From positions 1 to 13,843 of the forward strand of contig DAOUVH010000008.1 in NCBI GenBank assembly GCA_030667725.1: a DNA stretch of 13,843 nucleotides, in the 5' to 3' direction. Position numbers and translations under genes: made by a program. This stretch comes from Candidatus Cloacimonadota bacterium (GTDB lineage: Bacteria > Cloacimonadota > Cloacimonadia > Cloacimonadales > TCS61). The notes under the pieces are model-generated. The model saw nothing but the letters and a program-made list of their open reading frames with translations, made no database searches and was not told the DNA's origin. Shown here piece after piece: positions 1-10,545 of this stretch (the first letter of the stretch is position 1; every line of letters begins with the position of its first letter).

Positions 1-40
1 AATTAAAAAATCCTTTTAACAAAAAAGTATTAGAGGTTAT

Positions 41-3007
41 ATGAATCTTAAAGAATTGAATTATTACTATAATAAATTTAAATTTGGTGAAGATAATTTC
101 CATGAATTGATGAAGAAAAAAGTACATGAGATCTTGCTGGTTTCGACATTCTACGATGCTTATATATTTGAACAGGATGGAAGACTCTCGGAACAGATCC
201 ATGGTGAATATATGCAGCTTAATTTAAGTACTGCTCCTCGAATAACGAGTGTACCAACTGGAGCTCAGGCTCTTGAACTTCTTAAAAACAGAAATTTCGA
301 TCTTGTTATAACAATGATGCGGATAGGTGAGATAAGCCCATTTAAACTGAGTAAAAAAATTAAGAAAAAATATCCTGATCTTCCAATACTTCTTCTTCTT
401 AATGTTTCTAATGATGTTGGACTAATAGATAAAGAAAGCGACGAGATGAAATACATTGATAACGTTTTCAGTTGGAATGGTGACAGTAAAATATTCCTTT
501 CTATGATAAAATATGTGGAAGATAAATGGAATGTGAAAAATGATACAGAGATCGGACATGTTAGGGTTGTATTGTTGGTTGAGGATTCCATTCATTATTA
601 TTCTATGTTCCACCCGCTACTTTATTCGGAGATAATGAAGCAAACGCAACGGCTTATCAATGAAGAACTTAATGATATCAATAAAAGATATCGAATGCGG
701 GGTCGCACCAAAGTACTACTTTGCCACTCATTTGAAGAAGCAATAAATACTTATGAACAATATAAGGAATATGTAATAGCGATAATTTCTGATATCAGAT
801 ATAATTACCAGGGAAAGATACATCCCAAAGCAGGAATAAAACTTATTAAACACATGCAGATGCATAATGTTGAATGTCCAATATTGCTACAGTCCTCAGA
901 ATTAGAAAATGAAAAAGATGCCTTAGATCTGGGGGTCAGTTTTCTCAATAAAAATTCTAAAACTCTTCTTCATGACCTTCAAAAATTTGTTTTGGGAAAT
1001 CTTGGATTCGGTGATTTCATCTTTCGAGATAAGAATGGGAAAGAACTTGGTCGGGCAAATTCTCTGGAATCATTTGGAGAAAAATTAGAAACCATACCAG
1101 ATGAATCTTTAATCTACCACAGTATACGTAATCATTTTTCTGCCTGGTTGGTTGCTCATAGCGAGTTTCTTTTCTCAAAGCGTCTCAGAGCTGCTAAAAT
1201 TGAAGATTTTGAAAGTATCAAAGAATTTAGAAAGACTTTAATAAATATATTTGAAGAGGTCAGTTATTTGAGAACGAGAGGAAAAATCTTACTCTTTGAT
1301 AAAAACTCTTTGAATATTGAAGAGGGCATCATTAGGCTTGCTGAAGGCTCATTCGGCGGGAAAGGACGTGGACTGGCATTTCTGAATTCCCTTTTTGTTT
1401 CAATGGATATTAATCGAAAATACGAAGATGTAAGCATAAAAATTCCCAAAACATTTATTATTGGAACTAGTGAATATGATAAATTCCTGGAAAGAAATAA
1501 AATTGGATCAAATCTTGTTATTAAAAGTGATTCGGAGATACAGGATTATTTTGCAAATGGTGAACTTTCTTCAGAGTTGAATAATATTCTTTTCGATTTT
1601 ATAGAGAAAGTAGATTATCCCATTGCTGTTCGCTCATCCGGTCTTTTAGAAGATTCTCAATCACAACCTTTTGCGGGGATATATGACACCTTCATGCTGC
1701 CCAATAATAATAATGATATCAATCTCCGTTTTAAACAAATAAAAAATGCTGTAAAATTAGTATTTTCATCTGTATTTTTAAAAACAGCAAGGAATTATCT
1801 GGAAAGTATCAATTATAAGCTGGAAGAAGAGAAAATGGCTGTGATTATACAGGAATGTGTTGGAGATCAGTACGATGACTATTATTATCCGCATTTCTCC
1901 GGAGTAGGGCAATCGTACAATTTTTATCCAACATCATATTTAAAGAACAGCGATGGAATTGTGTCTCTGGCAGTCGGTTTGGGAAAAGCGATTGTTGAAG
2001 GAGACAGAACATTCCGGTTTTCTCCAAAACATCCTAAGATGGAACTCTTATCTCAAAATGAATTACTGGGTGAATCACAGAGAGATCTTTATGCAATTAA
2101 TGTGAAAAATCAGAAATTTTGCCTTACTGAATATGAAGAAGGAACTATTGCAAAATTAAAAATTAGGAATGTAGTAAAACATAAAACTTTAGATCATCTT
2201 ATTTCAACCTGGGATTTTGAAAATGATAGATTAGTTGACGGTCCGAATGTAAAAGGACCAAAGATAGTCACATTTGCTGATATAATTAAAAATAACTATT
2301 TTCCACTTGCGAAAATTTGTGAAGATATTCTTGAAATTGGTGAAAATGCTATGGGAGTTCCTATTGAGATTGAATTTGCTGTAAATCTTAATAAAGATCT
2401 GAAAAATGGCATCAAGCCTACATTCTATGTACTTCAAATCAGACCGCTGACAATAAGTACAGATGAGATCTATATCAATTCCGATAATCTTGATATGAAA
2501 GAACTCTTCTTATATACAGCTAGCGGAATGGGGAATGGAATTATCTCTAATATTAACGATGTTATATTTATTGATCCGGATAAATTTAATAGATTGAGAA
2601 CAATTGAAATGCAAAAAGAAATTGCCTATCTGAATCAGAAAATGAAGGATCTAAACCGACAATACATTCTAATTGGTCCTGGAAGATGGGGATCACGCGA
2701 TAGATTCTTGGGAATTCCAGTTCAATGGCATGAGATAAATAAAGCTAAGATAATTGTTGAAACAGGAATGAAAGATTTTATTGTAGATGCTTCACAGGGA
2801 ACACACTTCTTTCATAATCTTATCTCGATGAATACAGGATACTTCACTGTTCCTTTTAATTCTAAAACTGATTTTATTGACTGGGAATGGTTAAAAAAAC
2901 AACCGCTTGAAGAGAAGACTGAGCATTTTATTCATATTCAAACAGATGATCCGACTGTGATAAAAATGGACGGAAGAAACGGGATTTCCTTTATCTATAA
3001 AAATTAA
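41..3007 (+). CDS. Receiver / PEP-pyruvate-binding (PPDK_N-type) protein, paralogue 1
   Basis: A 988-aa protein of the kind usually annotated as PEP/pyruvate-binding domain protein or 'phosphoenolpyruvate synthase'. Residues 28-165 look like a degenerate receiver domain, with Met92 where the phospho-acceptor Asp should be. Residues 172-320 look like a second receiver with an acidic pair E181/D182, candidate phospho-acceptor D251, S285 and K304. A linker with the motif NHFSAWL (364-370) follows. Residues about 430-805 resemble the ATP-binding part of PEP synthase/PPDK: GGKGRG (439-444), AVRSSG (529-534, Arg531), the SQPFAGIY segment (541-548), GLGKAIVEG (646-654), E778 and LQIRP (798-802). The C-terminal 180 residues hold GPGRWG (879-884) and HFFH (922-925) instead of the phosphohistidine and PEP-utilising barrel domains, so ordinary PEP synthase chemistry is doubtful. 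The start is supported by AGAGG at 32-36. It is probably cytosolic, since no signal peptide or membrane segment is seen. The true substrate is unknown. Confidence 0.85.
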   Translation: MNLKELNYYYNKFKFGEDNFHELMKKKVHEILLVSTFYDAYIFEQDGRLSEQIHGEYMQLNLSTAPRITSVPTGAQALELLKNRNFDLVITMMRIGEISPFKLSKKIKKKYPDLPILLLLNVSNDVGLIDKESDEMKYIDNVFSWNGDSKIFLSMIKYVEDKWNVKNDTEIGHVRVVLLVEDSIHYYSMFHPLLYSEIMKQTQRLINEELNDINKRYRMRGRTKVLLCHSFEEAINTYEQYKEYVIAIISDIRYNYQGKIHPKAGIKLIKHMQMHNVECPILLQSSELENEKDALDLGVSFLNKNSKTLLHDLQKFVLGNLGFGDFIFRDKNGKELGRANSLESFGEKLETIPDESLIYHSIRNHFSAWLVAHSEFLFSKRLRAAKIEDFESIKEFRKTLINIFEEVSYLRTRGKILLFDKNSLNIEEGIIRLAEGSFGGKGRGLAFLNSLFVSMDINRKYEDVSIKIPKTFIIGTSEYDKFLERNKIGSNLVIKSDSEIQDYFANGELSSELNNILFDFIEKVDYPIAVRSSGLLEDSQSQPFAGIYDTFMLPNNNNDINLRFKQIKNAVKLVFSSVFLKTARNYLESINYKLEEEKMAVIIQECVGDQYDDYYYPHFSGVGQSYNFYPTSYLKNSDGIVSLAVGLGKAIVEGDRTFRFSPKHPKMELLSQNELLGESQRDLYAINVKNQKFCLTEYEEGTIAKLKIRNVVKHKTLDHLISTWDFENDRLVDGPNVKGPKIVTFADIIKNNYFPLAKICEDILEIGENAMGVPIEIEFAVNLNKDLKNGIKPTFYVLQIRPLTISTDEIYINSDNLDMKELFLYTASGMGNGIISNINDVIFIDPDKFNRLRTIEMQKEIAYLNQKMKDLNRQYILIGPGRWGSRDRFLGIPVQWHEINKAKIIVETGMKDFIVDASQGTHFFHNLISMNTGYFTVPFNSKTDFIDWEWLKKQPLEEKTEHFIHIQTDDPTVIKMDGRNGISFIYKN

Positions 3008-3024
3008 CTTCGTGTGGAGCAAAA

Positions 3025-6000
3025 GTGAAATTAGAAGATTTAAACAAATATTATAATAAATTTAAGTTTGGTGAAGATATTTTTCATCATTTGATGCAGA
3101 AAGAGATCAAAGAGATCCTGCTGATTTCAAGTATATTCGATGCGTATGTTTTGGAACAAGACAGCAGACTCTCGGAGCAGATTTACGGCGAATACAAACA
3201 ACTAAACTTGATGATGGCTCCGCGTATAACAACTATTTCATTTACAGATGATATAGATTCTGTTTTAAAAGAAAAAAAGTTTGATGCTGTAATTATTATG
3301 ATGCGGGTGGGAGCTCAAACTCCAGGCATGTTGTGTAAAAAGATCAGAGAGTATGATGCTGATCTACCGGTTCTTCTTTTGCTGAATAAAAAATCCTACA
3401 TTGAACTCATAGAGCAAAAACCGGAAATACTGCTACCATTTAATGAAGTTTTTATCTGGAATGGAGATTCAAAATTATTTGTTGCAATGATCAAATTGAT
3501 GGAAGATCTCTTAAATGTTGAAAACGATACGGAAATTGGTGATATTCGGATCATACTTCTAATAGAAAGCTCAATTGATTATTATTCAAATTTTCTTCCT
3601 CTAATATATTCCGTAGAAATGCAGTTAACGCAGGAATTGATCGATTCTGAAGTTGAAGTTATTAACAAAAGATTGAAAATGCGGGCGCGTCCCAAGATCC
3701 TGATGGCGCATAGTTATGAAGACGCAATTTCTCATTATAATAAGTATAAGAAAAATATTCTTAGTGTAATTTCCAATGCAAATTTAAAAGTTAATGGAGC
3801 CTTTGATATTGAGGGTGGAATAAAGCTATTGCAGAAAATCAGAAAAGATAATCCGATAATGCCTTTAATGCTGCAATCGGCTGATGAGAACAATGTTCAT
3901 AAAGCAAAAAAGATCAAGGCAGAATTTCTTTATAAATATTCAACTTCACTATATCATGATCTTAAGGATTTTATTAAACGCAACTTGGGTTTTGGTGAAT
4001 TTGTTTTTCGAGATGCAAAAGGCAATGAGATAGCCAGCGCAAGAACATTATATCATTTAGAAAAAACTCTAGAAAAGATTCCTGAAGAATCAATAATTTA
4101 TCATGTTAAGAAAAATCATTTCTCTTCGTGGCTGATGGCTCACAGCGAATTAGGAATTGCCAAAAGAATTAAGAACATACATATTGATGAATTCGGCTCT
4201 ACTGAAGAGATCAGACAACATTTATTAACAACAATTAGAAATGTCAGCCAGCAGCAAAATCGTGGGAAAGTAATAAAATTTAATCCAACTATCTTTACAG
4301 AAGAAGATAAGATAATTCAACTGGCGGATGGTTCATTAGGTGGAAAAGGAAGAGGATTAGCTTTTTTGAATGCTCTTCTGGTAACAATTGACCTTGGTAA
4401 AGAATTTGATAATGTTAATGTAAAAATCCCCAAAACAGCGATCATAGGAACAAATGAATTTGATATGTTTATTGGGAAAAATAATCTGATTTCAAGTGAA
4501 TTCAGAAAAAAAAGTGATGAAGAAATTAACGAAATCTTCATTAATGGGAAGTTGACTCCAGATTTAGTTGCAAAGCTGAAGACACTGATCCAAAATGTGA
4601 GAGTTCCTTTAGCAATCAGGTCTTCAGGTCTGTTGGAGGATTCTCAATCTCAACCCTTTGCCGGAATATACAAAACTTTTATGCTTCCTAATAATAATCC
4701 TGATGATGATATCCGTCTAAAACAACTTTGTGATGCAGTTAAGATGGTTTTAGCTTCACCATTTTTAGAAAGTGCCCGAAAATATATAGAAAGTATAAAT
4801 TTCAAGATTGAAGAAGAAAAAATGGCAGTAATTATCCAGGAAATTGTGGGATCAAAAGATGCCGAAAATTTATTCTATCCACATTTTGCCGGGGCAGCTC
4901 AATCATACAATTTCTATCCACCAAAGGATATGTTCCATGAGGATGGCATAGTTGCGTTGGCTGCTGGTTTGGGAAAAGCAGTTGTAGATGGTGAACGAGC
5001 TTTCAGATATTGCCCAAAATATCCAAGAGTAAACTTGCTTGAGCCAATTGGAATTGTTGAAAATAATCAGAGAGATTTTTATGCAGTAGATCTTTCTCTT
5101 GATGAAAAACAAGATATTAACAACGAAGATAAGTTCTTAACAAAGAGAAGGATCAGAACTTCACACAAAGAAGGTGTATTTAAAGAAATCACTTCGGTCT
5201 GGGATTATGAAAGATTCCAATTCCTCGATGGAACCTTTATTCGTGGTCCTCGCATGCTAACTTATCGAAATCTAATTTACTACAATAAATTTCCTCTTTC
5301 AGATATTTTATTACGGATACTGGAAATTGGAGAAATTGCCAGCGGAGTACCGGTTGAGATAGAATTTGCTATAAACCTTGATGGTGATCATAAAAATAAT
5401 TTACCTACATTTTATTTATTGCAAATCAGACCACTTTCTGTGAATAAGGAGAATATCAATATTAAATTATATAAAGTTAAACGAGAAGAGATGATGTTGT
5501 TTTCATCCAGGGCGATGGGCAATGGAGAAATTAACAATATTAAAGATATTGTGTTCATTGATCCGGAAAAATTTGATAATACCCAAACTCTTACAATTGT
5601 TTCTGAGATAGAAGAAATAAATAATTATCTCGATAAGAATGACAGAGAGTATGTTCTTTTGGGACCCGGAAGGTGGGGAACAAGTGATAGGTTCCTTGGA
5701 GTTCCCGTACGTTGGGCACAGATCAATAAAGCAAAAATAATTGTTGAGGCAAGTCAGGAAAATTTTACAGTTGAAGCTTCGCAGGGAAGTCACTTCTTTC
5801 ATAATTTGGTTGCAATGAATGTTGGGTATTTTACAATCTCACACTCAGCAGATTCCGATTTTATTGATTGGGAATGGCTTAAATCTTTACCTGCAAAGCA
5901 TAATGGAAAATATGCAATTCATGTTGAATTAGAAAAATCAATTAATATTCAAATTGATGGAAGAAAGGGAATTGCAGTGATCTCAAAAGCTTCAAAATAA
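3025..6000 (+). CDS. Receiver / PEP-pyruvate-binding (PPDK_N-type) protein, paralogue 2
   Basis: A 991-aa paralogue of the preceding gene, aligning along its whole length with the same domain order, so a tandem duplication is clear. It starts with GTG, 17 bp after the upstream stop; GGAG at 3016-3019 sits 5 nt before it, and the N-terminus (MKLEDLNKYYNKFKFGED) matches that of paralogue 1. The ATP-binding motifs are kept: GGKGRG (439-444), AIRSSG (530-535, Arg532), GLGKAVVDG (648-656), VEIEFA (777-782) and LQIRP (799-803). The C-terminal GPGRWG (880-885) and HFFH (923-926) are kept too. Receiver 2 differs: the acidic pair is E181/S182 and the phospho-acceptor position is Asn251, while Lys304 remains, so it probably cannot be phosphorylated in the usual way. 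Receiver 1 is degenerate, as in paralogue 1. The two genes are probably co-transcribed. I infer a regulatory or heteromeric role, but the function is not known. Confidence 0.85.
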   Translation: MKLEDLNKYYNKFKFGEDIFHHLMQKEIKEILLISSIFDAYVLEQDSRLSEQIYGEYKQLNLMMAPRITTISFTDDIDSVLKEKKFDAVIIMMRVGAQTPGMLCKKIREYDADLPVLLLLNKKSYIELIEQKPEILLPFNEVFIWNGDSKLFVAMIKLMEDLLNVENDTEIGDIRIILLIESSIDYYSNFLPLIYSVEMQLTQELIDSEVEVINKRLKMRARPKILMAHSYEDAISHYNKYKKNILSVISNANLKVNGAFDIEGGIKLLQKIRKDNPIMPLMLQSADENNVHKAKKIKAEFLYKYSTSLYHDLKDFIKRNLGFGEFVFRDAKGNEIASARTLYHLEKTLEKIPEESIIYHVKKNHFSSWLMAHSELGIAKRIKNIHIDEFGSTEEIRQHLLTTIRNVSQQQNRGKVIKFNPTIFTEEDKIIQLADGSLGGKGRGLAFLNALLVTIDLGKEFDNVNVKIPKTAIIGTNEFDMFIGKNNLISSEFRKKSDEEINEIFINGKLTPDLVAKLKTLIQNVRVPLAIRSSGLLEDSQSQPFAGIYKTFMLPNNNPDDDIRLKQLCDAVKMVLASPFLESARKYIESINFKIEEEKMAVIIQEIVGSKDAENLFYPHFAGAAQSYNFYPPKDMFHEDGIVALAAGLGKAVVDGERAFRYCPKYPRVNLLEPIGIVENNQRDFYAVDLSLDEKQDINNEDKFLTKRRIRTSHKEGVFKEITSVWDYERFQFLDGTFIRGPRMLTYRNLIYYNKFPLSDILLRILEIGEIASGVPVEIEFAINLDGDHKNNLPTFYLLQIRPLSVNKENINIKLYKVKREEMMLFSSRAMGNGEINNIKDIVFIDPEKFDNTQTLTIVSEIEEINNYLDKNDREYVLLGPGRWGTSDRFLGVPVRWAQINKAKIIVEASQENFTVEASQGSHFFHNLVAMNVGYFTISHSADSDFIDWEWLKSLPAKHNGKYAIHVELEKSINIQIDGRKGIAVISKASK

Positions 6001-6028
6001 TATAAATAAAAGAAATAGATAGAATTCC

Positions 6029-6058
6029 TTGACACTCTAAAATATCTCTCATGTTTTG
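6029..6058 (+). promoter_or_regulatory. Candidate promoter of the first glutamate dehydrogenase gene
   Basis: A perfect TTGACA lies at 6029-6034. A sigma70 -10 at 17 nt spacing would be TGTTTT, a poor match. Read instead as a Bacteroidota-type promoter (TTTG, 19 nt, TAnnTTTG), the -33 TTG at 6029-6031 is followed after 19 nt by ATGTTTTG (6051-6058), which keeps the TTTG part. It sits in the 114-bp gap between the paralogue pair and the dehydrogenase gene. Pattern reading only. Confidence 0.35.
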
Positions 6059-6090
6059 TGCCGCAGTAAAATATAGTTGTTGAAAGATAA

Positions 6091-7446
<1,356 letters not shown>

Positions 7447-7461
7447 ATACATCTTTTAAAC

Positions 7462-7500
7462 AGAAGAAAGCCCTCGATAATTCGAGGGCTTCTTTGCTTT
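7462..7500 (+). terminator. Intrinsic terminator after the first glutamate dehydrogenase
   Basis: A 10-bp perfect stem, AAGCCCTCGA (7468-7477) and TCGAGGGCTT (7482-7491), closes a TAAT loop and is followed by CTTTGCTTT, a T-rich but interrupted tail. It lies 21 bp after the stop codon and separates the two dehydrogenase genes transcriptionally. Confidence 0.85.
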
Positions 7501-7557
7501 CATAACTTCCTACTGAATAAAACAATAGGTTAGAATATAAAAAATATTTCACAAAGA

Positions 7558-7587
7558 TTGACAATAAAAAAACAAATAGCTATTTGA
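7558..7587 (+). promoter_or_regulatory. Candidate promoter of the second glutamate dehydrogenase gene
   Basis: A perfect TTGACA at 7558-7563 is followed after 17 nt by TATTTG (7581-7586), a weak sigma70 -10 that overlaps a TTTG element reminiscent of the Bacteroidota -7 box. It lies downstream of the first gene's terminator, as expected if the second dehydrogenase is transcribed independently. Pattern reading only. Confidence 0.35.
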
Positions 7588-7595
7588 CTACATAA

Positions 7596-8951
<1,356 letters not shown>

Positions 8952-8974
8952 AATAGAAGCTGAATATAATATTT

Positions 8975-9004
8975 AAAAGCCTGCAGAAATGCAGGCTTTT
9001 ATCT
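8975..9004 (+). terminator. Intrinsic terminator after the second glutamate dehydrogenase
   Basis: An 11-bp perfect stem, AAAAGCCTGCA (8975-8985) and TGCAGGCTTTT (8990-9000), closes a GAAA tetraloop and runs into a T-containing tail (TTTTATCTTTT). It starts 23 bp after the stop codon and ends the dehydrogenase transcript before the next operon. Confidence 0.85.
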
Positions 9005-9076
9005 TTTATTAACAAAAAAACTTTACTTCAAATCCTGCCTTCATAAATGTGATTTCATCAAAATTCGGAGGATTAA

Positions 9077-9832
9077 ATGAGCCAGCATATTTCAGGATCA
9101 GCACAAATAGGAAAAAAAACAAAAATTGGTTTTAATTGTGTGATATTGGATGATGTAGTAATTGGAACAAATTGTCTGATCGGGCATAATGTGGTTATCC
9201 ACGATGGAAGCAATATCGGTGATAATGTACGTATTGACGATAACACAATAATTGGTAAAACTCCACTTAGCTCACCACGCAGTATTTTCAAAGTAGACTC
9301 AAATTTAAAACCTGCTAAAATTGGGAATCAATGTCAGATCGGAGCTAATGTAGTGATATATGTTCAATGTAAAATTGGAAGTAATTGCCTAATCGCTGAT
9401 CTGGCTACAATTCGTGAGAATGTTACAATTGGTGATCTGAATATTATTGGAAGAAATGTTTCGATTGAAAATTTTGTGACTATTGGTGAAAGATGTAAAT
9501 TAGAAACTAATTGCTATATCACTGCATATTCTGAGATCGGAGATTATTGTTTTGTAGCTCCGGCAGTTGCTACCAGCAATGATAATTTTATGGCTCGTGA
9601 TAAAGAACGTTTTAACCATTTCAAAGGAATCACAATGAAAAAAGGAAGCCGCATTGGAGTGAATTCCACTATTTTGCCGGGAAAGACGATAAACGAAGAT
9701 GGAGTGGTTGCAGGTGGAAGTCTTGTAACAAAGGATGTAGCTGCTGAAGAGATCTGGCAGGGAATTCCTGCAAAACGAAAAACAAAAGTGCCTGAAGCAC
9801 AGTTACTAATAAATAATCTGGATGAAAAATGA
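9077..9832 (+). CDS. Left-handed beta-helix (hexapeptide repeat) acyl/acetyltransferase
   Basis: A 251-aa protein built of hexapeptide repeats of the [IV]G-x(4) type: residues 5-60, 80-160 and 184-220. These form the left-handed parallel beta helix of the LpxA/LpxD/WbbJ/GlmU-C acyltransferase group. A loop at 165-183 (SNDNFMARDKERFNHF) interrupts the helix, and H181 is a candidate catalytic base. The C-terminal segment ending in GIPAKRK resembles the WbbJ/WlbB-type sugar N-acetyltransferase ending. A role in acetylating or acylating a nucleotide sugar or surface glycan is likely; the donor and acceptor cannot be read from sequence. GGAGG at 9067-9071 lies 5 nt before the ATG. The stop overlaps the next start (ATGA at 9829-9832), so it is translationally coupled to the glycosyltransferase, which supports a cell-envelope glycan role. 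A true LpxA or LpxD is less likely because the LpxA C-terminal helical domain and the LpxD uridine-binding domain are not seen. Confidence 0.85.
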   Translation: MSQHISGSAQIGKKTKIGFNCVILDDVVIGTNCLIGHNVVIHDGSNIGDNVRIDDNTIIGKTPLSSPRSIFKVDSNLKPAKIGNQCQIGANVVIYVQCKIGSNCLIADLATIRENVTIGDLNIIGRNVSIENFVTIGERCKLETNCYITAYSEIGDYCFVAPAVATSNDNFMARDKERFNHFKGITMKKGSRIGVNSTILPGKTINEDGVVAGGSLVTKDVAAEEIWQGIPAKRKTKVPEAQLLINNLDEK

Positions 9833-10545
9833 AAACATTAGTTATAATTCCAACCTATAATGAAGCTGATAATGTTTCTGCAATTATTGACGCAGCTCTC
9901 AAACAGAAGAAGAGCATTGATGTCTTAATTGTTGATGACAACTCGCCTGACGGAACTTCTAAACTTGTTATAGATAAAAAAAAGAAAAACAAACGCATTC
10001 ATTTATTGGAGCGTGAAGGAAAAATGGGACTCGGTTCGGCTTATGTTGCCGGTTTCAAATATGCATTAGAAAATAATTATGATTATATCTTTGAAATGGA
10101 TGCAGATTTTTCACACGATCCTGATGATATTCCCAGAATTCTGGACGAAATGGAAACTAATGATCTTGTAATTGGATCAAGATATCTCAAAGGAATTAAT
10201 GTTGTAAATTGGCCATTACGCAGATTGATCCTCAGTTTTTTCGCTGCACAATATGCTAAAATAATAACAGGAATGAGAATTAATGATCCAACAGGCGGAT
10301 TCAAGTGTTTTAGAAGAGAAGTGCTTGAAAGCATTGATCTGGACGATATCCTGTCCGATGGATATTCATTCCAGATTGAGATGAACTTCCGAACTTGGAT
10401 AAAGAAATTTAGAATTAAAGAACTTTCAATAGTTTTTACCGATCGACGAGTTGGACAATCCAAAATGTCTAAAAAGATCGTTCGTGAAGCAATAATTGTT
10501 GTTTGGAAGTTAAAATATTATCAATTAAAGAAAAGAATAAAATGA
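9829..10545 (+). CDS. Polyprenyl-phosphate mannose synthase-like GT2 glycosyltransferase
   Basis: A 238-aa GT-A fold enzyme of family GT2, closest in pattern to dolichyl/polyprenyl-phosphate beta-mannosyltransferase (DPM1-like). It would transfer mannose or a related sugar from a GDP-sugar to a lipid phosphate at the inner face of the membrane. Visible motifs are PTYNE (8-12), VDDNSPDGT (35-43), metal-binding DAD (91-93) followed by FSHDP, DPTGGFKCF (153-161), DGYSFQIEM (177-185) and the TDRRVGQSKMS segment (204-214). It ends right after the catalytic domain with a basic tail (KLKYYQLKKRIK) and has no transmembrane segments, so it is the soluble or peripheral form. Its start overlaps the upstream stop and its stop overlaps the rlmD start, both as ATGA. 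No acceptor or partner glycosyltransferase is in the window, so the product's use (O-mannosylation or envelope glycan) is open. Confidence 0.88.
   Translation: MKTLVIIPTYNEADNVSAIIDAALKQKKSIDVLIVDDNSPDGTSKLVIDKKKKNKRIHLLEREGKMGLGSAYVAGFKYALENNYDYIFEMDADFSHDPDDIPRILDEMETNDLVIGSRYLKGINVVNWPLRRLILSFFAAQYAKIITGMRINDPTGGFKCFRREVLESIDLDDILSDGYSFQIEMNFRTWIKKFRIKELSIVFTDRRVGQSKMSKKIVREAIIVVWKLKYYQLKKRIK

Noticed and set aside
41..6000. Calling the two large genes phosphoenolpyruvate synthase (ppsA)
   Set aside because: Only the ATP-binding region is PEP-synthase-like; the phosphohistidine and PEP-utilising barrel domains are missing and the N-terminus is receiver-like.
9077..9832. Naming the beta-helix transferase lpxA or lpxD
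   Set aside because: Hexapeptide repeats alone are shared by many acyltransferases; the LpxA C-terminal helical domain and the LpxD N-terminal domain are not visible, and the tail is WbbJ-like.
10503..10541. TTG start extending the RlmD protein by 13 residues
   Set aside because: It lies within the upstream gene; the ATG at 10542 forms an ATGA overlap like the junction at 9829 and begins at the conserved N-terminal strand.
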